In this document: positions 38,503-46,884 of the stretch, piece by piece
Layout: every line of letters starts with the position of its first letter
Position numbering within the stretch: position 1 is the first letter of the stretch
NCBI GenBank assembly: GCA_964645045.1
Contig: CAZXYZ010000003.1
Coordinates: forward strand, 62,001-126,000
Source of the DNA: Anammoximicrobium sp964645045
GTDB lineage: Bacteria > Planctomycetota > Planctomycetia > Pirellulales > Pirellulaceae
DNA length: 64,000 nucleotides
Direction of reading: 5' to 3'
Position numbers and translations under genes: made by a program
Notes under the pieces: generated by a model
The model's input: the letters and a program-made list of their open reading frames with translations, nothing else
Databases searched by the model: none
What the model was told of the DNA's origin: nothing

Positions 38503-40172
38503 CTTGCCGCCTTTCGCGTTTCCCAGTGATGGAGCCACTCGCGAGCCGGGACGTCATGGCTTTCGCCGTTGAGCGTGATCGCCACGGGATGATCATTGAA
38601 ATTCAGCGTCACCCAACTGCGGTCCTCGAACAGGATCAGCCCCACGCGATTGGGAGCGCTGAAAGCCTGCTGTCCCAGCGCACGGAGGAAGGGGGCGCGG
38701 AGTGCGTCCAGCTCCTCACGTGGGAGCTTGAGCAACGATTGGGGATTGCCGTGCACCGGGAGCACAACCACGTTGGGACGGTCGACGGCAAGCTGGCCTC
38801 GCTGTGCCTGCGCCAGTCCATCGGTAATCAGCGTTGGTCGTCCCGTCGCAATGTAGGCGTTGATCTGTCTGGCGGCGTCTGGCACAGAACGGAGGTACGA
38901 CGCAAAACATGCGGTCGGCGCGCTGTCGGGAAACGTATGGCACGGATTCAGAGGCAGTCCCAACATGCCCAGGAAACTGAAAATGTTAGCCTCGTCATGA
39001 GGATCGCTGTTGGCGGCCTTATAGGCCGCGATCCCGGTCAGTTTCCGTGCCTTGGCCTCCTTGGCAACGGCCAACAATTCCGGCAAATGGTTTCGCAGAT
39101 GCTCGACATCTCGAGGACCGTCGGGCGTGCCCAGGCCGCCCACGCCCTGCAAGTTCAGACGCTTGACCGTGTCGTCCAGTCCCTGCGCGTCGGTCGGCGT
39201 CAAGGAAAGATACCCGTAACTGTGCAGCAGCGACTCGGACGCGCCGCCCAAGATCGTCAGGCGTGCTTGTTCCAAATACGTGGCTGGCGTTGTACCCAGC
39301 GGATCGTACCATGCGCCCTCACATTTGCCGGCGCCGACGGATGCGAACCAGCGGGCAATGAAGAAGGCCGCCATCTGCGGCGTGTTGCCCCATCCGCCGC
39401 CGTAATCGCGCGTCTCCGTTCCGACCCAGGTGCCGTCGAATAGTTCGCTCATGCGTTGGACGTCATAACCCCGCGCCGGAAATCCGTCGTACCAGCAGGG
39501 GAACTTGACGATGACACGCACCTGGGGATTGACCGCCCGGCAGACCTGGAGCACGTTCTGTTCGGCGAGACGGCACAGCAGCTCGCCGCGGTAATGCGCC
39601 CAATCCGCCTTCGCGACCGGATAGCACCGGGTTCCGATCGTGACGTTGCGAGCCCTCATGCCCGCGGAGCAGGTTTCACATGCGCAATCGGTGAACCAGA
39701 AATCGTCGATCAAGATGGTGTCGAAGAACGTTGCCGTATACTCGAAGATCTCTCGGACACGTTGTTGCGTGGTAAGGTCGGAGTAGCAGCAAGCGACATT
39801 CCATCCCGTGGACGGTTTGCCGACCATGGTGGGCGTCACCAGCCCACGGGTTTCGAGTCCTCCCTGGCGGAAACGGTCTCGAACTCGTTCCAGAAGCGGA
39901 CGCTCGACTAGATACCCGAAGCGGAAGGTCTCCAGGTAGACGCGGGTGACCCCATGTTGCTGACACCACGCCACGGCCTTGTCCAGGGTCTCGTTATTCT
40001 GGAACAACGCCTTCATCTCTTGCGCTTTGACGGATGTGGAGAACCGGTGGACGGAGCGATTCGCCTGGGCCAGCGTCCATTGCTCCGGCCGGTCATCAGC
40101 CGCCGAGGCAACATGTCCCGCAGCGATGATCGCCACTCCGACGATGCCGGCAAGGCAAACCGCAATTCTCAT
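38499..40172 (-). CDS. exported TIM-barrel hypothetical protein (putative glycoside hydrolase)
   Basis: 557 residues. The ATG at 40172 begins a clear signal peptide (CLAGIVGVAIIAAGHVASA). The open frame continues upstream to 40607 but overlaps the next gene and lacks protein character. Barrel-like segments include GVTRVYLETFRFGYLVE, DTILIDDFWFTDCACETC and VRVIVKFPCWYDGFPARG, with a WVGTETRDYGGGWGNTPQ segment. The ILIDDFWFTDCACETC motif resembles unassigned planctomycete and Bacteroidota glycosidase-like proteins. The C-terminal 70 residues are a beta domain (ILFEDRSWVTLNFNDHP). I cannot name a family. The stop codon overlaps the following gene's start. Confidence 0.55.
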   Translation of the reverse strand: MRIAVCLAGIVGVAIIAAGHVASAADDRPEQWTLAQANRSVHRFSTSVKAQEMKALFQNNETLDKAVAWCQQHGVTRVYLETFRFGYLVERPLLERVRDRFRQGGLETRGLVTPTMVGKPSTGWNVACCYSDLTTQQRVREIFEYTATFFDTILIDDFWFTDCACETCSAGMRARNVTIGTRCYPVAKADWAHYRGELLCRLAEQNVLQVCRAVNPQVRVIVKFPCWYDGFPARGYDVQRMSELFDGTWVGTETRDYGGGWGNTPQMAAFFIARWFASVGAGKCEGAWYDPLGTTPATYLEQARLTILGGASESLLHSYGYLSLTPTDAQGLDDTVKRLNLQGVGGLGTPDGPRDVEHLRNHLPELLAVAKEAKARKLTGIAAYKAANSDPHDEANIFSFLGMLGLPLNPCHTFPDSAPTACFASYLRSVPDAARQINAYIATGRPTLITDGLAQAQRGQLAVDRPNVVVLPVHGNPQSLLKLPREELDALRAPFLRALGQQAFSAPNRVGLILFEDRSWVTLNFNDHPVAITLNGESHDVPAREWLHHWETRKAAR

Positions 40173-40228
40173 TGTTCTCGTTTCCCAACCGCTTTGGAGT
40201 CTGACCCTACGGACACGCGAACACCCAA

Positions 40229-43200
40229 CTACTTCAGTCGAACCTCGACGATCGCCACGTCGCCCGCAGGGATCACCAGCTCGAGGCGGTCCTGAGTCGG
40301 CAGTTCCTTGCCTCGCCAGAGTTCGCTTGCGGAGGCGATCGCTCCGATTCGAACGCGCAGCCCGCCCCGCCAGTCGGCGAACAAGTCGTTGTTCAACAGA
40401 CCCACCAGCAACCGCTTGGGATCGCCCTGGTAGCAGCAGGTATGGATATTTAGGCCTACCGGCTCGATTTCCACGGGGTTGAAGGAATCGAAGTAGCGGC
40501 TCAGCACCGCTCGAACGCCGTGCAGGAGCTGATAGGGAGGCTCCATGTTGACGATCTCGGGAATGCCGTACGTCAGCGCGTCGGTCATCCAGTGGTCGAC
40601 GGCACACAAGACAACGCGTCCGTCCCCCACCCTGTTGACGGTCACGAGCGGATGGCCGTGCTCATTGACCAGCAGTGAGCCGGCGCTGTCGCGGCTCAAA
40701 ATGGTGTAGCCGTAGGGCTGCTCCTCGAACGACTGGCCGCCGGCCAACAGGTGCGACATGCAGCCTTTGGCCTGCGACTCGAGTCGCACGCCGGTCAAAT
40801 CGGCTGGCAAGGCTTTGGCGGCGCGGACGTCGATGACCAGATCGCCGCCGGCGCGGACGTAATCGGCCAGCCGGCCAATCACATCGGGCGTCATCTCCAC
40901 GTCGCCCAACAGCATCACCGCCGAATACTGCTTGAGAACTTCCGGGTGACAGCGGTTGGTGATCACGTCGAAGATGTCGCCGAAGGGCGTGGAGGTAAGG
41001 AAGCCGCGTTCGTTCCGCAGGTAGCTGGCATCCTCGTAACCCGGCCAAACCAGGCGGAACACGTTGTCGATCAGATAGTCGCCTTTTTCATAGGGGAACT
41101 TGCCCCAGATCTTGTACTTGTCGCCGCGGTAGAGATGCCGCGGCATGTTCCAGCCGTTGTGGAAGTCGAGCATGAAGGCCACCGGCGTGACCAGCACGCC
41201 ACGGTCGGGATGCTGCTCGCCCCACTGGCGAAGCTCCAGGTGTTGCCGGCCCAGCGGGCTGAGTTCCGGAACCCCTTCGGACACCTCGTCGGCCGTGAAC
41301 TGGGAAGTCTCGGTGCCGAAGATGCTGTGGCCGTCGAGATAGCCGCAGAAGAAAAGCCGCTTGTGCAGGCTCCGCGAGCAGCCCTTGTTGGGCCCGAATC
41401 CGTAGCCGGTATCGCTGCCGTGACTCTCGGTCTTGCGAGCGTGATACGTGTTGTAGCCGAAGCGATTCCAGATCGACGAGGCCTGGTAGGTCAATCGGCC
41501 GTACTGCTTCCCCGCCCCGCGCAAGAAGGCGAACATGAGCGTGTCGCTGGGCAGCCCCTGCGCGGTCTCCAGGCCCAACAGGCGGCAGTTGCGCTCGCCG
41601 TAGTAATGGGAGAAGTTGAGCGAGCCGGTGGCGTTCATATAGTTCCCGTTGTCACCGCAGACATGCTCGTCCCACTTGACGAAATCGTCCCAGCCTTCCT
41701 TGCGATTCCTGGCCGGGCCCTTGTCGGCGTAGGCGCCGATGTAACGGCCGTCCTGCTCCCCGTTGTCAAAACCGAGGAACCGGTCGCCGAAGACCCGGAG
41801 GAGGATCTCGCGATGTTCGGGGGCGATCGTGTGCGCGAATTGCTCGTGATAGGGCACGTAGCCATGGACGTCGAACAGGTACAGGTCCCGGCCGCGCACC
41901 TCCATGAGCCGCCCCTCAAACTCACGCAGCGCGCGGCGATAGTCCTCCTCCTTCGGCAGGAATCGCCGCTGCGGGCACATGCTGATGTGCGGCCAGCACA
42001 CGTCGCCAAACTGATAGTGCTTGTGGAACGTATCGAGCGTGTGCGGTTCCACGTTTCGGGCCCCGGTCATGTGCAGTTCCGCGCCCAGCGTTTTGCGCAT
42101 CACGGGCCTGGGGTCCGTCGCGGCGAAAAGCGGATGCTCTTCCGGCACCACCGGCCTGGTCCACGGCTGAAAACGGACGGCCCGAAGCGGCTCGACCTGC
42201 CGGCCGGCCCGGCCGATTTCCCCGGCCAGCGCCTGCTTGGCCACTGCCAGCGATTGCGCGTAGCCGTCGGGTAGCGCGAGAACGTCGCGGCGGTCGAAAA
42301 CGGGATCGGCAATGCCGCCGGCGAACCGATTGACCTGGTCGGCCTTGACGGTTCCTTCGTCCAACTCCAGGCCGATGGCGACCACGTGGCGCGGGTCAAA
42401 GACGTCATTGCCTTCGAACGAAATCGGCACGACGACCTCTTCGACGCCGGCCGTCTTGTCGCGCCGGCGCCACAGGAGCTTCTCCGTGCCCCGGACATCC
42501 ACGACGCGCAGCGACACGACGTGCCCGGAGCCCTGCCCCTCGAACCGGAACCGCAAGCGGCCGAAGGGTTCCAGGTCCCATTGACCCGCATGCACCAGGC
42601 GTACGGCATCGCCCGCCAGCAGCCGCGACTTGTCGGTATTGACGAACGAGGCCGCGTACCGCAGCACGGGCCGGCCCTGGTTCTTGGCCAACGCCACGGA
42701 TGCCTCCTGCGCCTGGCCGAAGAGCGGCTGGGCTTTCCAGGCCTCGGCGCGGCCGAGCCAGGAGCCGTCCGGCACTGGATACCGCTCCCACGGAGTCGCC
42801 ACAGGCGCCGAGGCCGGGACGGGTTCCAGCCGCACCGCGACAATCTGCGGCAGCACGTCCTGCAACCGCAGCCAGTGCAGGCCCGGCGTCAGAACGACCG
42901 TCCCCTGGTATTCCCAGAAGGCGTCGCGCACGGCGGCGCTGTCGGTGCGGTTCAAGGCGCACATGTTGTAGTCGTTCAGATCGTTGCCGTCGATCACGAT
43001 GTCGCACGGCTGCCGGCCGGGCGCGGCATAGCGGAGCCAGACGCGGTAGGTCTGTGGGCTGGGGATGTCGAGCCAGTACTCGATCAGCCCCTCGCCGAAC
43101 AGACTGGGCGTTTCGGGCTCGGCGGAAATCAGTTCCAGCGTTCCCGCCAGGCGATCGGCCGCATCGGGAAGGAGCACCAGCGAAGCGGCGGCGGCCGGCG

Positions 43201-44338
43201 GCGGCTGGCCCGCGCGGAGCGGCACGAGAACGGGCGGCTGGAACGTGCGCCGCGACGCGGCGTTGCCCGACCAATGGGCGACCGTGGCGTCGCCGGCGCG
43301 CAGCGACGCGCTGGTGACGCAATAGTAGCCGCCGGCCGTGTTGTCCAAACCAAGGATGTAGAGTCCGTCGCCCTGGAACTCGTCGGACACGTCGAACTCG
43401 AGCGTCCGCTCGTGCCCTGCCCGCAGCCCGTTGAGGTCGAACTGGCCGACGATCACCGCCTTGGCCGCCCGCGGCTTGAGGTACACCCAGCCGGCCGCGT
43501 TGCCGCCGAACGATTTCTTGAAGGTGGCCGAGAGTCTGGCCTTGCCCGTCGTGGTCGGTTTTCGCACCGTACGGGGCACAGCCGCCGGGCCGGGCAGGTC
43601 GAACACGCGCGCGCCGACGGCCAACTTTTGCTCGGGATCGTAACGCACGCAGTCCGACACGCGCACCTCATCGATTTTGCCGCTGAACCAGTAATCGCGG
43701 CCGACGTAGCTGCCGACCCACAACCCCTGGTCGCCAAGGCCCAGCAGGAAGTCCTTGGGCGCTGCTACGCGAGCGCGGAGCAAGCCGTCGAGGAAGAAAC
43801 TCGCCCGGCGGCCGTCGTAGGTCGCCGCCAGATGGTGCCAGCGGCCATGCCGGATCGGCCCAATGCCCGATCCCACGTGCTGATGACGTAGCCCGTCGGC
43901 GTTGGCCACCGACGCCCCCTGGTTGTAGAGCGAGATCGACGTGCTGCTGCCGCCGCTGAGATCGAAATGGATGGTCATGTCCTTCCCCAGAAGGAACTGG
44001 CGTCCCTCGGGGTTGTCCTGTTTGAACCAACACTCGACCGTGATCGCCTTGAGATGGTGAATCGCCTCGGTCACGGCCCGGTACACGGTGTCATCCGTGC
44101 CGTCGAACTCCAGGGCTCCATCGAACTTCCCCGGGCACCAGCGCGCTCCCCGGACCTGGCCGTCGTAGCCCCGGCCGCTACTGTCTCTGGCCAGCGGGCC
44201 CTGTCCCTCGTCGAAATGGTACAACAACAGCGTGTGCCCGTCCGGCTGGAACGGCTCAAGCGGCGATCGCTCCGCGCCGGGCAGGCTGGAGCCAACGAAC
44301 AACCAGAACAGCGACGCGGCTAGAAATGTCCGAAACAT
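40229..44338 (-). CDS. giant secreted protein: LamG-like lectin module plus beta-galactosidase-like C-terminus
   Basis: 1,369 residues from the ATG at 44338 (weak ribosome site), with a signal peptide (FLAASLFWLFVGSSLPG). Residues about 35-230 form a LamG/concanavalin-like module (HTLLLYHFDEGQGPLARDS, ITVECWFKQDNPEGRQF, WHHLAATYDGRRASFFLDG, SGKIDEVRVSD). A long beta-rich middle follows. About 800-1,130 looks like a catalytic barrel (LYLFDVHGYVPYHEQFA, FLGFDNGEQDGRYIG, LPSDTLMFAFLRGAGKQY). The part near 1,170-1,240 (YSAVMLLGDVEMTPDVIGR, GGDLVIDVRAAK) resembles the GH42 trimerisation fold. The protein is probably a surface glycosidase, with family assignment uncertain. It is the first gene of the long minus-strand series, and the duplicated heparinase leader sits just upstream. 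Confidence 0.6.
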   Translation of the reverse strand: MFRTFLAASLFWLFVGSSLPGAERSPLEPFQPDGHTLLLYHFDEGQGPLARDSSGRGYDGQVRGARWCPGKFDGALEFDGTDDTVYRAVTEAIHHLKAITVECWFKQDNPEGRQFLLGKDMTIHFDLSGGSSTSISLYNQGASVANADGLRHQHVGSGIGPIRHGRWHHLAATYDGRRASFFLDGLLRARVAAPKDFLLGLGDQGLWVGSYVGRDYWFSGKIDEVRVSDCVRYDPEQKLAVGARVFDLPGPAAVPRTVRKPTTTGKARLSATFKKSFGGNAAGWVYLKPRAAKAVIVGQFDLNGLRAGHERTLEFDVSDEFQGDGLYILGLDNTAGGYYCVTSASLRAGDATVAHWSGNAASRRTFQPPVLVPLRAGQPPPAAAASLVLLPDAADRLAGTLELISAEPETPSLFGEGLIEYWLDIPSPQTYRVWLRYAAPGRQPCDIVIDGNDLNDYNMCALNRTDSAAVRDAFWEYQGTVVLTPGLHWLRLQDVLPQIVAVRLEPVPASAPVATPWERYPVPDGSWLGRAEAWKAQPLFGQAQEASVALAKNQGRPVLRYAASFVNTDKSRLLAGDAVRLVHAGQWDLEPFGRLRFRFEGQGSGHVVSLRVVDVRGTEKLLWRRRDKTAGVEEVVVPISFEGNDVFDPRHVVAIGLELDEGTVKADQVNRFAGGIADPVFDRRDVLALPDGYAQSLAVAKQALAGEIGRAGRQVEPLRAVRFQPWTRPVVPEEHPLFAATDPRPVMRKTLGAELHMTGARNVEPHTLDTFHKHYQFGDVCWPHISMCPQRRFLPKEEDYRRALREFEGRLMEVRGRDLYLFDVHGYVPYHEQFAHTIAPEHREILLRVFGDRFLGFDNGEQDGRYIGAYADKGPARNRKEGWDDFVKWDEHVCGDNGNYMNATGSLNFSHYYGERNCRLLGLETAQGLPSDTLMFAFLRGAGKQYGRLTYQASSIWNRFGYNTYHARKTESHGSDTGYGFGPNKGCSRSLHKRLFFCGYLDGHSIFGTETSQFTADEVSEGVPELSPLGRQHLELRQWGEQHPDRGVLVTPVAFMLDFHNGWNMPRHLYRGDKYKIWGKFPYEKGDYLIDNVFRLVWPGYEDASYLRNERGFLTSTPFGDIFDVITNRCHPEVLKQYSAVMLLGDVEMTPDVIGRLADYVRAGGDLVIDVRAAKALPADLTGVRLESQAKGCMSHLLAGGQSFEEQPYGYTILSRDSAGSLLVNEHGHPLVTVNRVGDGRVVLCAVDHWMTDALTYGIPEIVNMEPPYQLLHGVRAVLSRYFDSFNPVEIEPVGLNIHTCCYQGDPKRLLVGLLNNDLFADWRGGLRVRIGAIASASELWRGKELPTQDRLELVIPAGDVAIVEVRLK

Positions 44339-44418
44339 GAGGCAGGCTCTCAGGGAACTGTTTGGGGTCGGCAGGGCTGCGAGAATTTCTATCAGTCAGT
44401 ATCCATCAGTATCCGTCA

Positions 44419-44562
44419 CTACGCCGTGCCCGACGTGTTCTGCGTCATCTCGGAACTCTCCAAGACCACGCCGGCCAACGCCGGCTCGGTCGTTTGTGAC
44501 GCCCCAGCAGCGGACAATAGAATGGCCGGCAGAAACGACGCGAGCGAGGACTGGAGGCGCAT
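44419..44562 (-). pseudogene. truncated second copy of the heparinase II/III gene 5' end
   Basis: On the minus strand, from ATG at 44562 to TAG at 44419, the translation is MRLQSSLASFLPAILLSAAG, then 27 further residues ending ENTSGTA-like as MTQNTSGTA. It aligns without gaps to the first 44 codons of the gene at 6634-9672 (MRLQSSLASFLPAFLLFAAG and so on). Similarity also extends about 130 bases upstream, to about 44690, matching 9673-9800. The copy stops exactly where similarity ends, so the rest of the gene is gone. The 44-codon identity makes duplication followed by deletion the simplest explanation. The leader could now supply a promoter to the gene starting at 44338. Confidence 0.75.
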
Positions 44563-44728
44563 GGACGGGGTCACTGGGATGGGGGAGACGAATCAGGGTG
44601 AAGCACGTTTCCGTGGCGGGTCGGGGCTGCGATGCGGGGAACGACCAGCAGCGCACTATAACGCCGCCCCGCTGCTGGAGCAACTGTGCGATCCTCCGCT
44701 CCTCCGCTGGAAAGAGGGAGGAGTCGTG

Positions 44729-44975
44729 ATGAATCAGCGGCACCGTCCAACGGCCCCATGCACTCGGCGGAGCTTCGTTCAAAGCGCGGCGGCGTTCGCT
44801 TCCGCGGTGGCTCTGTCGCAGATCGTACCCGCTTCAGTCTTCGGTGCCACGGCCCCCAACAACCGGATTACGATCGGGCGGATCGGTTGTGGGCCCAGCG
44901 GATCGTTCTCTCTGTCCTGGCTCACGAAGACGGTTAGATCGTGGCCGTTTGCGACGTGAACCGGGCCGGCAGACA
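44729..44975 (+). pseudogene. N-terminal fragment of a Tat-exported Gfo/Idh/MocA oxidoreductase
   Basis: ATG at 44729 follows a strong ribosome site (GGAGGAG). The translation has a Tat leader (CTRRSFVQSAAAFASAVA) and the Rossmann start NNRITIGRIGCGPSG. The frame then closes at TGA 44957-44959. In another frame, from 44941, the family continuation VAVCDVNRAGRQK is readable, so a frameshift lies near 44930-44940. About 75 codons of the family remain. The sequence then runs into an unrelated enolase-superfamily fragment. The missing remainder may be represented by the orphan C-terminal tail at 51411-51596, on the same strand. Confidence 0.7.
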
Positions 44976-45719
44976 GAAACCGGCTGGGTCATCACGGCCT
45001 TGAGCGCGATCAACTTGGTGCTGTGGGACTTGCGGGGAAAGGCCGCTCGCTCCATGTTCGACCGGGGTTCCACCGATAGAAGTGGGTTCTTTATGAACAG
45101 CCCCGCGGATGGAGCCGTGGGCCTGAAACAAAACATCGAGCTGGCGCATGCGGTGCGCGACGAACTCGGACCGGAAGCGATCCTGATGTTCGACGGCATC
45201 CAATACGTATGGAAGTCGGCGGACGTCGATTACGCGATTGTGCTGGCCAAAGGGATTCTGCCGTGCCGGCCGCATTGGCTGGAGGAGCCGCTGCGTCCGG
45301 ACGATTTGGAGGGCTACACGCGCCTGAAGGGCGAGACGGGTATCACGCTGGCCGCGGGCGAACACTGGTACACACGCTGGAACGTCAAACCGTTCCTGGA
45401 TCGGGGGATCGTCAGCTTCGTGCAGTCGGATCCGGAGTGGTGCGGCGGGATCAGCGAATGGCTGAAGATCTGCGAGCTGGCCAAGGGGTATCCTGGCGTG
45501 CAGGTCGTTCCGCACGGCCACCATGTCCTGGCGGCTTCGGCCTGTGTAGCATCGCAGAGCGAGACGCTTTGCCCGAAATACCTGATCCAATCGCGGGTCG
45601 CGTTCCAGCGTTGCCAGACCCGCCCCTTGGTGGCCGAGGTGGGAACCTTCGCCATGCCGGACGAGCCCGGCCTGGGCCCGTCGCTCGACGAGGCCAGGAT
45701 GGAAAGGGCTTCCAGTTGA
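44976..45719 (+). pseudogene. enolase-superfamily (rhamnonate/galactonate dehydratase-like) fragment lacking its N-terminus
   Basis: The frame from 44976 to TGA at 45717-45719 encodes about 247 residues of the mandelate racemase/muconate lactonising C-terminal barrel: TALSAINLVLWDLRGKA, ILMFDGIQYVWKSADVDYA, PHWLEEPLRPDDLEGY, LAAGEHWYTRWNVK, FVQSDPEWCGGISEW and VVPHGHHVLAA. The Glu of LEEP and of GEH and the late His fit acid-sugar dehydratases. The N-terminal capping domain is absent, no start or ribosome site belongs to it, and residues usually found after LRGKA are shortened, so it is probably non-functional. It abuts the Gfo/Idh/MocA fragment, giving a chimera of two sugar-metabolism genes. 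Confidence 0.7.
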
Positions 45720-46144
45720 TGGATCGACCAGGCATTGCCGGCTGGAAGGCTCGATTTCGACCTTCGGCGATAGTGGTGAACATCACTCCGGTCATTGCCG
45801 CCGCGCTACCGGGCGGTCCGGCAATCAGCGCTGAAGACGGCACCGGGCTTACACGGCGGAATATGCTGCGCGGTTTGGGGATCATGGCGGCAGCAGCGCC
45901 CGCAGGTGTGGCACTGCCGGTCGCCGGTGCGGAGATTCCCGGTGCACCGATCGCCGCGCCTCTTGCCGAGCTGCTGGACGAACATCTCACCTCTTCATCA
46001 GGTCGGCACTTCAATTCCCAGCTGATTCACAGCGGTGAACAGGCGGGCCATCAGGTCACGCCCATCAGCCAGGATAAGTGCGCGCCCGGTGGGGCCGCCG
46101 CGATGGAGACACGGCTACCAACGGTGTCGCCATTTCGCCAATAA
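45719..46144 (+). CDS. hypothetical protein with internal Tat-like segment
   Basis: 141 codons. The ATG at 45719 overlaps the preceding stop (TGATG). No family is recognised. Residues about 55-75 (LTRRNMLRGLGIMAAAAPAG) look like a twin-arginine or hydrophobic leader, followed by a polar part (APLAELLDEHLTSSSGRHF). If the leader is real, the true start would be nearer to it, for example one of the GTG codons near 45772. Similar short Tat-leader proteins are common among prophage-type orphans, but this is only a resemblance. It lies between the chimeric pseudogene and the regulator of the phage-like cassette and could itself be a fragment. Confidence 0.35.
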   Translation: MDRPGIAGWKARFRPSAIVVNITPVIAAALPGGPAISAEDGTGLTRRNMLRGLGIMAAAAPAGVALPVAGAEIPGAPIAAPLAELLDEHLTSSSGRHFNSQLIHSGEQAGHQVTPISQDKCAPGGAAAMETRLPTVSPFRQ

Positions 46145-46189
46145 AGTGGCGGGGAGGGTAGAACAGGTCCGTTATCCGGAGCTAAGGGC

Positions 46190-46217
46190 TTGCAAAAGCC
46201 GACAATCGGCTTATAAT
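46190..46217 (+). promoter_or_regulatory. sigma70-type promoter P1 with palindromic operator O1 in the spacer
   Basis: TTGCAA (46190-46195) and TATAAT (46212-46217) are separated by 16 bases. The palindrome AAGCCGACAATCGGCTT (46196-46212) fills the spacer. Transcription would begin near 46224, next to the regulator gene. The operator position suggests autoregulation by the gene that follows. Confidence 0.7.
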
Positions 46218-46235
46218 CCCGCGATGGAGTCGGAA

Positions 46236-46772
46236 ATGGATGTCGCCAACGAGACGATCAAGCTGCGGGATATTTGTCGGGCACTTGACGTTCGTGAGAG
46301 GTACGCCAGGTATGTACTAGAGAGGGGGTTTGTTCCGGAAGGGATAAGCCTCTCGCCAGGAAGCGGTGAGCACCGCGAGTTCACCCCACATCAGGCGTTC
46401 TGGTTGAGCATGGCGCTTAAGCTCAAGGAATTTGGCTTGAGCGCCCCCCTTGCGGCGAAAATTGCGAACTATGCGGACGGCGCGGCCCGGACCGTGGCCC
46501 AGACCTTGGGGTGGGATTACCAGTTCCTGCCGCGTGCAGGGCGTTTCGAAACGGATTTCAATTATTGCGTGGAAGTGGGCGACGCGAGATATATTCGCAT
46601 GGTGACTGACGCTTGCCCAAGCCAGGAAAGACCATACGAATTCGACTGGCACGAGATCACAAATCCAGGTGTGCCCGTGAAGGGTGTCCGGCCCTGCGTC
46701 GTGCTGCGGCTTGACGTTTCCCTTATCGCGGCCCGACTCGGTGCAGCGTTCGGTACTAGCGGTACCACTTGA
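46236..46772 (+). CDS. MerR-like helix-turn-helix regulator of the phage-like cassette
   Basis: 178 residues from the ATG at 46236, which has GGAG six bases upstream. Another ATG at 46224 is almost at the predicted transcription start and would give a leaderless message. The first 75 residues (IKLRDICRALDVRERYARY, then FVPEGISLSPGSGEHREFT, HQAFWLSMALKLKEFGLSA) have the MerR pattern: helix-turn-helix, wing, then a predictive helix. The remaining 100 residues are unrecognised and may be a sensor domain. Three copies of a palindrome (AAGCC-N7-GGCTT) lie at its promoter, at its stop codon and before the next gene, so it probably controls the whole cassette. No phage repressor family is closer by eye. 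Confidence 0.6.
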   Translation: MDVANETIKLRDICRALDVRERYARYVLERGFVPEGISLSPGSGEHREFTPHQAFWLSMALKLKEFGLSAPLAAKIANYADGAARTVAQTLGWDYQFLPRAGRFETDFNYCVEVGDARYIRMVTDACPSQERPYEFDWHEITNPGVPVKGVRPCVVLRLDVSLIAARLGAAFGTSGTT

Positions 46773-46797
46773 CATAAAGCCTAACATCGGCTTTAAT
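46769..46797 (+). promoter_or_regulatory. sigma70-type promoter P2 with operator O2 in the spacer
   Basis: A perfect TTGACA (46769-46774), a 17-base spacer and TTTAAT (46792-46797) form a promoter that overlaps the regulator's stop codon. The palindrome AAGCCTAACATCGGCTT (46777-46793) fills the spacer. A terminator begins only about four bases after the predicted start. Confidence 0.7.
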
Positions 46798-46807
46798 GGG
46801 AATGATC

Positions 46808-46831
46808 GCCCTCGTGGGAGGGCTTTTTTTT
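46808..46831 (+). terminator. intrinsic terminator
   Basis: GCCCTC-GTGG-GAGGGC (46808-46823) forms a six-bp GC stem followed directly by eight T (46824-46831). It would end transcription of the regulator and, unusually, almost any transcript from P2. Confidence 0.88.
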
Positions 46832-46841
46832 GCGGATTATA

Positions 46842-46858
46842 AAGCCGACAGTAGGCTT
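46842..46858 (+). promoter_or_regulatory. operator O3 (third copy of the palindrome)
   Basis: AAGCCGACAGTAGGCTT has the same AAGCC-N7-GGCTT form as O1 and O2. It lies 27 bases before the ATG of the next gene. A TATAAA sits at its left edge, but no matching -35 is visible, so it may act as a roadblock or control a promoter I cannot see. Confidence 0.6.
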
Positions 46859-46884
46859 TGAAGGTGTCGGCCGGGGAGGGTGAA

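Noticed and set aside
38499..40607. Long upstream extension of the 557-residue protein to 40607
   Set aside because: The added 145 residues overlap the next gene antiparallel to its codon pattern and precede a proper signal peptide, which marks the true start at 40172.
46838..46843. TATAAA beside the third operator as a promoter for the zinc-ribbon gene
   Set aside because: No -35-like hexamer lies 15-19 bases upstream; the region there is the terminator stem.
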